From Pelagicoccus albus (GTDB lineage Bacteria > Verrucomicrobiota > Verrucomicrobiia > Opitutales > Opitutaceae), in the NCBI RefSeq assembly GCF_014230145.1, contig NZ_JACHVC010000013.1, positions 62,001-126,000 on the forward strand: DNA of 64,000 nucleotides. The letters run 5' to 3'. This document shows, piece after piece, positions 50,307 through 58,093 of the stretch (its first letter is position 1; each line of letters begins with the position of its first letter). Under the pieces are notes generated by a model. It saw nothing but the letters and a program-made list of their open reading frames with translations, was not told the DNA's origin and made no database searches. Both the position numbers and the translations under genes were made by a program.

Positions 50307-51776
50307 ATGAAGGCAAAAAAAACACTCCTACTCACCTCAGTACTCGGTTTAGGCCTTGCAAGCGGCTATGGCGAAGAAGAACTCGCCGAGAAAATGACCG
50401 ATGCCCATAAGCTCGACCGTTACGTAGAGGATGCGAGTCCCGTAGTTCGTGAGCGTATCGAAGAGTGGCGTGATCTGAAGTTCGGCCTTCTTATGCACTG
50501 GGGTACCTACAGCCAGCTCGGTTTGATCGAGTCCTGGCCTATCTGCCCCGAGGATGAAGGCTGGTGCTTGCCGCCAACCGTAGACAACTACGATTCCTTC
50601 AAGACCATGTATGAGTCTTTGCCCTACACCTTCAATCCGACCAAGTTCGATCCAGAGCGTTGGGCCGCGGCTGCCAAGGATGCGGGCATGAAGTACTTGG
50701 TTTTCACGACCAAGCATCATGACGGATTTTGTATGTTCGATTCACAGTACACGGACTACAAAATCACCAACGAGCGCGTTCCGTTCTCCAAGGATCCACG
50801 GGCCGATGTGACCCAAGAAATTTTCGACGCATTCCGTGACGAAGACATGTGGATCGGAGCTTACTTCAGCAAACCAGACTGGAATAGCGAAGATTTCTGG
50901 TGGCCCCGTTTCCCCGCCAAAGACAGAAATCCGAACTACGATGTAGAGCGCTATCCAGAGCGTTGGCAGGACTTTGTCGATTTCACTCACAACCAAGTCA
51001 TGGAACTCGTCGAAGACTATGGCGGCATCGATTTGCTCTGGTTTGACGGAGGTTGGGTTAAAAAGACCGAGTACTCCGATGAAGCTCTTCCAGAGGTGCC
51101 TGCTGGATATAAACTCGTCAAGGAGCCAAACCTCGACATTAAGATGGATGAATTGGTCGAGAAGGTTCGCGACGTAAATCCAGATCTGATTGTAGTTGAC
51201 CGAGCAGTACCAGGAAAGAATCAGAATTACCTCACTCCTGAAAACCAGGTTCCTAACGAGATGCTTCCGTATCCATGGGAGTCTTGCATCATCCTTGGCG
51301 GAGGTTGGTCCTACTCGCTAGATGCCGAGTTCAAGTCCTCTCGCGAACTGATACACCTTCTTTCTGATATCGTCGCCAAAGGTGGAAACCTCTTGTTGAA
51401 CATCGGTCCAGGCCCTGCAGGCACCTGGTACGAGTCCGCCTACCAACGTTTGGAGGACATCGGCGATTGGATGGATATCAACAGCGATTCGATTTACGAG
51501 ACCCGCGTTGTCGCTCCCTATTTTGACGGGAAGCTGCGTTTCACGCAGGGGAAAGCTGGCGAAATCTACGCAACCTACCTTTTGGATGAAGGAGAAGAAT
51601 CGCTCCCCAAGTCGATTGATCTCGGTAGCCTAGAAATCCCCGCTGGAGCGAGCGTCTCGATTCTTGGGGCAGAGGGCTCCGGAGTTAAGTTGTCCGGATC
51701 TAAGTTGGTGTTGAAAAAGGACCAGCAAAGTTCGCTCCCATCTCCTTACGCAGTGGTTTTCAAGATCGTTAAGTAA
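50307..51776 (+). CDS. GH29 alpha-L-fucosidase, second
   Basis: 489 residues with a signal peptide (MKAKKTLLLTSVLGLGLASG); the start at 50307 follows the GH92 stop, while an earlier frame start lies inside that gene. The barrel has FGLLMHWGTYSQLGL, YLVFTTKHHDGFCMFDS and the nucleophile in IDLLWFDGGWVKK (Asp247); the C-terminal ~110 residues form a short beta-sandwich (EIYATYLLDEGEESL...). Compared with the first GH29 it has no F5/8 domain and diverges in the acid-base loop region, so the two probably differ in linkage, for example alpha-1,3/4 versus alpha-1,6 core fucose. Its stop and the next ATG overlap by one base (TAATG). Confidence 0.92.
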   Translation: MKAKKTLLLTSVLGLGLASGYGEEELAEKMTDAHKLDRYVEDASPVVRERIEEWRDLKFGLLMHWGTYSQLGLIESWPICPEDEGWCLPPTVDNYDSFKTMYESLPYTFNPTKFDPERWAAAAKDAGMKYLVFTTKHHDGFCMFDSQYTDYKITNERVPFSKDPRADVTQEIFDAFRDEDMWIGAYFSKPDWNSEDFWWPRFPAKDRNPNYDVERYPERWQDFVDFTHNQVMELVEDYGGIDLLWFDGGWVKKTEYSDEALPEVPAGYKLVKEPNLDIKMDELVEKVRDVNPDLIVVDRAVPGKNQNYLTPENQVPNEMLPYPWESCIILGGGWSYSLDAEFKSSRELIHLLSDIVAKGGNLLLNIGPGPAGTWYESAYQRLEDIGDWMDINSDSIYETRVVAPYFDGKLRFTQGKAGEIYATYLLDEGEESLPKSIDLGSLEIPAGASVSILGAEGSGVKLSGSKLVLKKDQQSSLPSPYAVVFKIVK

Positions 51777-52858
51777 TGAAGTCTTGCTCTCCATTTGCAC
51801 CCGATACGCGGATACAGCGTTTCGGGCTAGCCACCGCTGTCGCTGCAGTTTTGCTCCCTGTCTTGGCGAGTGCATCTGACTACCACGATTGGAAGGAAAG
51901 GATGGCTGACATCGAGCCAGCGACCTACCAATGCCTCAAGGCGACGGAGCCCGTAGTAATCGACGGGAAACTCGACGATGCGGCCTGGCGGAATGCGGAA
52001 TGGACAAGCGATTTTGTGGATATTGAAGGGGATGCAAAACCAAGACCGCGTTTTCAGACCAAGGCAAAAATGGCTTGGGATGACAACTATCTCTACGTAT
52101 CCGCGATTCTGTACGAACCCGACGTCTGGGGTACTTTGACGGAGCACGATTCAGTCATTTTCCAAGATAATGACTTCGAGGTTTTCATCGATCCCGATAG
52201 CGACAATCACGGCTACTTCGAATTTGAGATCAATGCCTTGAATACGTTTTGGGACCTGACTTTGCCGAAGCCCTACATGGATATGGGATCGGCAGACAAT
52301 AGTTGGGAAATTCGAGGCATCAAAACCGCCGTCTCTGTTCAAGGAACTCTCAACGATCCCTCGGACGAGGATCGTAGTTGGATCGTGGAGATGGCTTTCC
52401 CTTGGGAAGCCTATGGAGACACCGGAGTTCCGGAGGAGGGCGACTTTTGGCGGATCAACTTTTCCCGCGTACAGTGGCAGAGTACCGTGCGAGAAGGTTC
52501 TTATCAAAAGGTTCCCGGCACCCATGAAGACAATTGGGTTTGGTCTCCGCAAGGCGTTGTGGATATGCACCGACCAGAGATGTGGGGGTATCTGGTGTTT
52601 GGCAGTGAAGTTGCAATTGATGCCATCCAGTCGCGAGGAAGTCGGGATGCAATGTACTCAGTCTATTACGCTCAAAGGGATTATTACGCAAAGCACGAGA
52701 AGTGGGCTAAGACTCTAAAGAAGTTGGGTCTGAAAAGACTCGAAGGGCAAGTGGATTTAAACGCATCAAAAAGCGGATACAAGGCCTCCGTGACAGATGC
52801 ATCCGGTACCTGGACAATCGATCATGTACGTCATGTCGAAGGACCAGACAGAAACTGA
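51776..52858 (+). CDS. Secreted CBM9-like carbohydrate-binding protein
   Basis: 360 residues with a signal-peptide-like segment (FGLATAVAAVLLPVLASAS after a 14-residue basic leader). The CBM9-type fold covers about 45-270: VVIDGKLDDAAWRNAEW, KAKMAWDDNYLYVSAIL, DNDFEVFIDPDSDNHGYFEFEINA, WIVEMAFPWEAYG and NFSRVQW. These modules bind sugar ends or, in some proteins, haem. It has no catalytic motif, and the C-terminal third (AMYSVYYAQRDYYAKHEKWAK...) is helical then unassigned. Its place between a fucosidase and a sugar transporter gene suggests capture of a glycan fragment in the periplasm. It begins on the preceding stop codon, 1 bp overlap. Confidence 0.75.
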   Translation: MKSCSPFAPDTRIQRFGLATAVAAVLLPVLASASDYHDWKERMADIEPATYQCLKATEPVVIDGKLDDAAWRNAEWTSDFVDIEGDAKPRPRFQTKAKMAWDDNYLYVSAILYEPDVWGTLTEHDSVIFQDNDFEVFIDPDSDNHGYFEFEINALNTFWDLTLPKPYMDMGSADNSWEIRGIKTAVSVQGTLNDPSDEDRSWIVEMAFPWEAYGDTGVPEEGDFWRINFSRVQWQSTVREGSYQKVPGTHEDNWVWSPQGVVDMHRPEMWGYLVFGSEVAIDAIQSRGSRDAMYSVYYAQRDYYAKHEKWAKTLKKLGLKRLEGQVDLNASKSGYKASVTDASGTWTIDHVRHVEGPDRN

Positions 52859-52879
52859 AATTTTAAAAGGATAATAGTT

Positions 52880-54289
52880 ATGGCAATGGGTGTTTCGGCG
52901 ATGCCGATCGAAAATGACGCTTCTGCAGAACGGAAGGGTTACCAAGGTTCATTCGCTCTGATGAGTCTCCTCTTTTTCTTCTGGGGATTCATGACAGTCT
53001 TCAATGACATCTTGATCCCACGATTTAAGGAGGCCTTTTCGCTTTCCTACTTTGAGGCGATGCTTGTCCAATTCGCCTTCTTCGGAGCGTACTTTGTAGG
53101 AGCTCTCCTATACTTTTTTATTTCCATCGTGTCGGGCGATCCTATCGCAAGAATTGGATACAAGAACGGAGTCGTCCTAGGGCTCTCTCTGGCGGCGATC
53201 GGTAGCTTGATGTTCCTTCCCGCAGCATCTGCCGCTTCGTATCCACTATTCCTAATCGCGCTATTCGTAGTGGGACTTGGATTTGCCATGCTGCAGATTG
53301 CGGCAAACCCATATGTCACCGTTCTGGGACCGGAAAAGACCGCTTCCAGCCGCTTGAACCTAGCCCAAGGATTCAACTCGATAGGCACCACTTTGGGCCC
53401 ACTTGTCGGAGGCTTTCTGATTTTCCAATATTTTCAGCAAACCGGGGCGCACGGAGCCGATTCCGTGAAGATGCCTTATCTCGGTTTTTGCTGCGTGTTC
53501 GCCTTGTTGGCAGTCCTGTTCTTTTTCGTGAAGCTTCCGCAAATCGGGGAGGGGAAAATCGAGCGGGGAGCCGGAGCCTTACGCTACCCTCACGTAGTAC
53601 TGGGAATCGTCGGAATCTTCATGTACGTGGGGGCGGAAGTTTCCGTGGGGAGCTCTATCATTAGTTTTCTGGGGCTGGATAGTATCGCTGGGTTGAGCGA
53701 GGTGGAAGCCAGTCAATACGTATCCCTTTTTTGGGGAGGAATGTTGATCGGCCGTTTCATGGGAGCGGCGCAATTGAGCGATCTTTCGAGCCAGAAAAAG
53801 TCGACTATGCTTATAGCTTTGCCTGCAATCGGAATCATCGCTCTCGCTGTTTTTGTCGGTATCGATTATGCGTTGCGTTTCACGCCCTTTTTCATTCTCG
53901 CATGGGCTTTGTTCACGATTGGTTCCGGCAAGACAAGTCGTACCTTGCTCTTGTTTGCCGGGACTGCCGCTGCTCTACTAGCCATTTCTATCGTAACATC
54001 GGGCAAGCTCGCCCTTTGGTCGGTGATTGGAGTCGGCCTCTTTTCCTCTATCGGTTGGTCTAACACCTTTTCCCTTGCGATTCAGGGAGTCGGACATCTC
54101 AAAAGCCAAGCCTCCTCGCTCCTCGTAATGGCAATCGTGGGAGGAGCTCTTTTACCACCGCTGCAAGGCTGGCTAGCTGACGCCATCACTTTGCAATGGT
54201 CCTTTATCGTGCCTTTGTGCGCCTATGCGTATGTGGCCTTTTACGGCTGGCGTGGCTATCGCATCGGCCGCGCTGACATGGAATCATGA
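52880..54289 (+). CDS. FHS/FucP-type sugar transporter (MFS)
   Basis: 469 residues with 12 helices. The family signature is at the N-terminus: FALMSLLFFFWGFMTVFNDILIPRFKEAF, and GLGFAMLQIAANPYVTVLGPEKTASSRLNLAQGFNSIGTTLGPLVGG in the middle. Relatives import L-fucose or glucose/galactose with H+ or Na+. Because the cluster carries two fucosidases and a ROK-type kinase follows directly (ATGA overlap), fucose, galactose or glucose are all possible; fucose would be the natural guess, but no fucose isomerase or fuculokinase was found in the window. AAAGGA 10 bases upstream serves as ribosome site. Confidence 0.88.
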   Translation: MAMGVSAMPIENDASAERKGYQGSFALMSLLFFFWGFMTVFNDILIPRFKEAFSLSYFEAMLVQFAFFGAYFVGALLYFFISIVSGDPIARIGYKNGVVLGLSLAAIGSLMFLPAASAASYPLFLIALFVVGLGFAMLQIAANPYVTVLGPEKTASSRLNLAQGFNSIGTTLGPLVGGFLIFQYFQQTGAHGADSVKMPYLGFCCVFALLAVLFFFVKLPQIGEGKIERGAGALRYPHVVLGIVGIFMYVGAEVSVGSSIISFLGLDSIAGLSEVEASQYVSLFWGGMLIGRFMGAAQLSDLSSQKKSTMLIALPAIGIIALAVFVGIDYALRFTPFFILAWALFTIGSGKTSRTLLLFAGTAAALLAISIVTSGKLALWSVIGVGLFSSIGWSNTFSLAIQGVGHLKSQASSLLVMAIVGGALLPPLQGWLADAITLQWSFIVPLCAYAYVAFYGWRGYRIGRADMES

Positions 54290-55431
54290 AGAATGTCTTT
54301 TTAAGCAATGGACTGCGCGACGAGCGTGTGGTTCTAACTTTGGACGGTGGAGGAACCAGTTTCCGGTTCTCCGCGATGCAGAACTATACCCAAATCGTGG
54401 ATACGGTCAGGACGCCAAGCTTCGGCGATGATCTAGATCGTTGTTTGGCAAATGTGATCGAAGGGTTCGAGCAAGTTAAAGCCCTTTGCCCAGAGGAGCC
54501 TTCCGCCATCAGCTTTGCGTTCCCCGGACCGGCGCCTTACGCAAACGGCATAATCGGAGACCTGGCCAACATGCCGGCCTTTCGCGGGGGAGTGGCACTT
54601 GGGCCGATGTTGGAAGATCATTTCAGAATCCCAGTCTATATCCACAACGATGGGGATATGTTCGCCTATGGCGAGTCCATCGCGGGTTTGCTACCCTGGG
54701 TTAACGACCAGCTAGCGCACGCTGGTGTTGAGAAACGCTTTAAAAATCTCCTTGGCGTAACCTTGGGGACCGGATTTGGATCCGGTTTGGTAAGCGAAGG
54801 GCGATTGCTAATAGGCGACAATTCCATGGCAGGCGAAATTTGGCTAATGCGTAATAAGCGGAATCCAAATACATTCGCGGAAGAAGGGGCCAGTATTCGG
54901 GCCATTCGTCGTGTGTACGCGGCCGAAGTAGGAATCCCCGAAGATGAGGCTCCGGAGCCCAAGGTGATCGCCGATATCGCCGAAGGGCTAGTCGCTGGAA
55001 ACCGCGGAGCCGCGATCGAAGCCTTCCGAGCCATGGGAGAAGTGGTGGGAGATGCCATCGCAAACGCGATCACTGTGTTCGATGCTCTAGTCGTTGTTGG
55101 CGGCGGGCTTTCCGGAGCCGGTAAATATTTTCTTCCGACTTTGGTGGATGAACTGAATTCTGCCTATCAGACCTCGAGCGGCGAAGCTCAACGCCGGCTT
55201 ACCCAGCTTGCTTTCAATCTCGAAAGCGAAGAGGGAATCGGTCAATTTATTGGCGACGACATAAAACAAATCAAAGTGCCCCGCAGTAACCGTACTGTTC
55301 CCTATGGAGAACGTCGCTTCACCGGAGTGGGTTTGTCGCGACTTGAGACAAGTCGAGCTATCGCTATAGGGGCGTATTCCTTCGCTCTGCAGAAACTTGA
55401 CGCCGTTGAAAAAATTAGAACCCGCGCTTAA
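54286..55431 (+). CDS. ROK-family sugar kinase lacking the zinc motif
   Basis: 381 residues, somewhat long for ROK. ATP and sugar motifs are recognisable: LTLDGGGTSFRF (phosphate loop), AFPGPAPYANGIIGDLANMP, YIHNDGDMFAYGE (catalytic Asp region) and GVTLGTGFGSGLVSEGRLL. The usual ROK zinc signature (GEIGH followed by CxCGxxGCxE) is replaced by GEIWLMRNKRNPNTFAEEGAS with no cysteines, as in several Bacteroidetes-like members. It would phosphorylate a hexose or N-acetylhexosamine after uptake; the coupling to the FucP-type transporter (ATGA overlap) suggests it handles that transporter's sugar. The C-terminal part (SRTVPYGERRFTGVGLSRLE) is basic and may be a specific insert. Substrate unknown. 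Confidence 0.8.
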   Translation: MKNVFLSNGLRDERVVLTLDGGGTSFRFSAMQNYTQIVDTVRTPSFGDDLDRCLANVIEGFEQVKALCPEEPSAISFAFPGPAPYANGIIGDLANMPAFRGGVALGPMLEDHFRIPVYIHNDGDMFAYGESIAGLLPWVNDQLAHAGVEKRFKNLLGVTLGTGFGSGLVSEGRLLIGDNSMAGEIWLMRNKRNPNTFAEEGASIRAIRRVYAAEVGIPEDEAPEPKVIADIAEGLVAGNRGAAIEAFRAMGEVVGDAIANAITVFDALVVVGGGLSGAGKYFLPTLVDELNSAYQTSSGEAQRRLTQLAFNLESEEGIGQFIGDDIKQIKVPRSNRTVPYGERRFTGVGLSRLETSRAIAIGAYSFALQKLDAVEKIRTRA

Positions 55432-55449
55432 TCCTTTTTACACCAGTAT

Positions 55450-58083
55450 ATGAATACAGTACCCTTTTCAAAATCGTTTCTTTCCGGATTAAAAGCTATC
55501 GGTATGGCAGGAGTCTTTGTCCTGACATGCTGGGGAGAGGAGCCCGCCTATTTGGATGCAGATGCTCCCATGGATGAGCGTATCCACGACCTTATTTCCA
55601 GACTCACCTTGGATGAAAAGGCGGAGCTGATGAAGAACGAGTCCATCGGCGTGCCTCGTCTCGACATTCCGGCTTACGATTGGTGGAATGAAGCTCTCCA
55701 TGGCGTGGCTAGAGCGGGCGAGGCAACAGTCTTCCCTCAGGCCATCGGCCTAGCTGCGATGTGGGACGTGGAGCAAATGTACGAAGTTGCCGACGTGATC
55801 AGCACGGAAGCCCGAGCTAAGCATCATGAGTTCATCCGTAATGGTATCCACGATCGCTATACTGGTCTCACGTTTTGGTCGCCAAATATCAATATATTTC
55901 GCGACCCACGGTGGGGGAGAGGCCAAGAGACCTACGGCGAAGATCCCTACCTTACCGGTCAAACCGGTTTGGCCTTCGTAACCGGCATGCAAGGCGATGA
56001 TCCGGATTACTTGAAGACCGCTGCCACTGCCAAACACTTCGCGGTCCACAGCGGCCCTGAAACGGATCGTTACTCCTTCAACGCGGATCCAACGGCGGCG
56101 GACTTTTATGAGACCTACCTTCCTGCATTCGAGGTTTTGGTGAAGGAAGGCAAAGTCGAAGCAGTGATGTCCGCCTACAATGCCATCTTCAATGTACCGA
56201 CCACCATGAGTCCGGTACTCTACGACATCCTCGATGCATGGGAGTTTGATGGGCATGTCGTTTCCGACTGCGGAGCGGTTTACTGCATCTTCGAAAAATT
56301 TGGCATGGCTCGCGATTTCGCGGAGGCGGAGGCCTTGGCCTTGCAGGCTGGCTTGTGCTTGAGATGTGGAGACGGTGACGCGACCCTAGCCGACGCGGTG
56401 CGCAGGGGACTCATCTCGAACGAGATTTTAGACGAACAGCTTTTCAAGCTACTCCGGACTTGGTTCCGTCTCGGGATGTTCGATCCGGCTGAGCGCGTTT
56501 CCTACGCCCAGATTCCACTCTCAGCGAACGATACAGCGGAGAACTCTCAAGTCGCTCTCGAAGCGGCGGAGAAGTCCATCGTGTTGCTGAAGAATGATGG
56601 TATCCTCCCACTGGATGCAAAGAAGACGAAGCGGATATTGGTGGTGGGGCCAAACGCAAATTCCATCCCCGCATTACTTGGCAACTACAACGGGACTCCA
56701 TCCGATCCTAAGACGATTGTTGAATCCTTCCGCGAGATTTTGCCGGATTCGATGCAGATCGATTTCATGCAGGGCACCGACTATGTCGCAAGCAGTTCCG
56801 CAGTTTCTATCGTTCCGCGCATCGTCCTCGCTTCTGGCGATTTCTCGACCGCTACCGATGGCGATGTATCCGGGTTAATCGCTTCCTACTACGATAACAA
56901 AGACATCTCCGGAGAACCCGTATCCAGTAACCGTAGCCATCAGATCGAATTCAACTGGGGAGAGGGTTCTCCAGCAGCGAACGTTTCTGCGGATGAATTT
57001 TCAGCAGAATGGACCGGCCTTTTGACTACCGGAATCGGCGGTGAATACGAGTTCATTGTCGAAGCGAACGGAGGGGTTCGCGTTTTTCTCGGCGAAGAAG
57101 AGATTCTTGCCGACTGGACCAGTGGCGAGAAGTCTCTTTCCGTAGTGAAGAACTTTGCGGACAATGAAGTCAGTACTATACGGATACAGTATTTCCACGA
57201 TGACTCGGCAGGTGAAGACGATGCGCATATCTATTTCAAGTGGAGAATCCCGCCCGCGGACGCTGCGTTCGAGAACGCGTTGGCTCTAGCGGAGAAGGCG
57301 GATGCCGTTATCTTCGTCGGAGGCATAAGTGCCCAGCTGGAAGGTGAAGATATGAGAGTCGACTATGAAGGTTTTGGCGGAGGGGATCGCAGCCGTATCG
57401 AACTTCCCACCATTCAGCAGGAGCTAGCGAAGGAACTGGCCGGTACTGGTACGCCGCTCGTCTTCGTAAACCTGTCCGGTAGCGCCATGGCCTTCGAGTC
57501 TGTTAACGATTCTGCGAACGCTCTGCTGCAGGCCTGGTATCCAGGGCAACGCGGTGGTGAAGCCTTGGCGAATATCCTCTTTGGCAAGGTCAATCCAGCC
57601 GGTCGCCTGCCGGTAACTTTCTACGGCTCCACAAACGATCTACCGGATTTTAAGGACTACAAAATGGACGGTAGGACCTACCGTTATTTCGAGGGCGAAG
57701 TTCCCTATGCGTTTGGACATGGCTTGAGCTACACCCAGTTCAAGTACCAGAAGCTTTCGGTCAAGGAAGCAGAGAAGGGCGGCTTCGATGTCTCGGTTAA
57801 GCTTCGCAATATCGGCAAGTTGTCCGGTGATGAAGTTGTGCAGGCGTACCTCATCTCTCCGGACTACGATGGGAAACGGGAACTTTTGACATTGGCGGCC
57901 TTCGATCGCGTTTCCCTGGCTAAGGGTGAAAGTAAATCAGTGTCATTGAATATTAAGGACAAGCAGTTCCTCCGTTGGAATGACAGCTATGGAGAAATGA
58001 GGAAAATGACCGGTGAATGGAAAATCGCGGTCGGTTCCGCCTCAGACGACCTCCAACTCGAGGAAACCTTCATCGTCGACTAG
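55450..58083 (+). CDS. GH3 glycosidase with PA14 insert
   Basis: 877 residues with an N-terminal export signal (AIGMAGVFVLTCWG). The GH3 barrel shows YDWWNEALHGVARAGEATVFPQAIG, FWSPNINIFRDPRWGRGQETYGEDPYLTG and the nucleophile in GHVVSDCGAV (Asp273). A PA14 domain sits in the second GH3 domain (about 480-610: GLIASYYDNKDISGEPV...GGVRVFLGEEEIL), and a fibronectin-like domain ends the protein. The barrel is closest in pattern to beta-xylosidase/beta-glucosidase-type plant and bacterial enzymes; PA14 inserts often form part of the substrate pocket. Possible activities include beta-glucosidase, beta-xylosidase or beta-N-acetylglucosaminidase. It is downstream of the ROK gene by 18 bp. Confidence 0.88.
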   Translation: MNTVPFSKSFLSGLKAIGMAGVFVLTCWGEEPAYLDADAPMDERIHDLISRLTLDEKAELMKNESIGVPRLDIPAYDWWNEALHGVARAGEATVFPQAIGLAAMWDVEQMYEVADVISTEARAKHHEFIRNGIHDRYTGLTFWSPNINIFRDPRWGRGQETYGEDPYLTGQTGLAFVTGMQGDDPDYLKTAATAKHFAVHSGPETDRYSFNADPTAADFYETYLPAFEVLVKEGKVEAVMSAYNAIFNVPTTMSPVLYDILDAWEFDGHVVSDCGAVYCIFEKFGMARDFAEAEALALQAGLCLRCGDGDATLADAVRRGLISNEILDEQLFKLLRTWFRLGMFDPAERVSYAQIPLSANDTAENSQVALEAAEKSIVLLKNDGILPLDAKKTKRILVVGPNANSIPALLGNYNGTPSDPKTIVESFREILPDSMQIDFMQGTDYVASSSAVSIVPRIVLASGDFSTATDGDVSGLIASYYDNKDISGEPVSSNRSHQIEFNWGEGSPAANVSADEFSAEWTGLLTTGIGGEYEFIVEANGGVRVFLGEEEILADWTSGEKSLSVVKNFADNEVSTIRIQYFHDDSAGEDDAHIYFKWRIPPADAAFENALALAEKADAVIFVGGISAQLEGEDMRVDYEGFGGGDRSRIELPTIQQELAKELAGTGTPLVFVNLSGSAMAFESVNDSANALLQAWYPGQRGGEALANILFGKVNPAGRLPVTFYGSTNDLPDFKDYKMDGRTYRYFEGEVPYAFGHGLSYTQFKYQKLSVKEAEKGGFDVSVKLRNIGKLSGDEVVQAYLISPDYDGKRELLTLAAFDRVSLAKGESKSVSLNIKDKQFLRWNDSYGEMRKMTGEWKIAVGSASDDLQLEETFIVD

Positions 58084-58093
58084 AAACTTGCGT

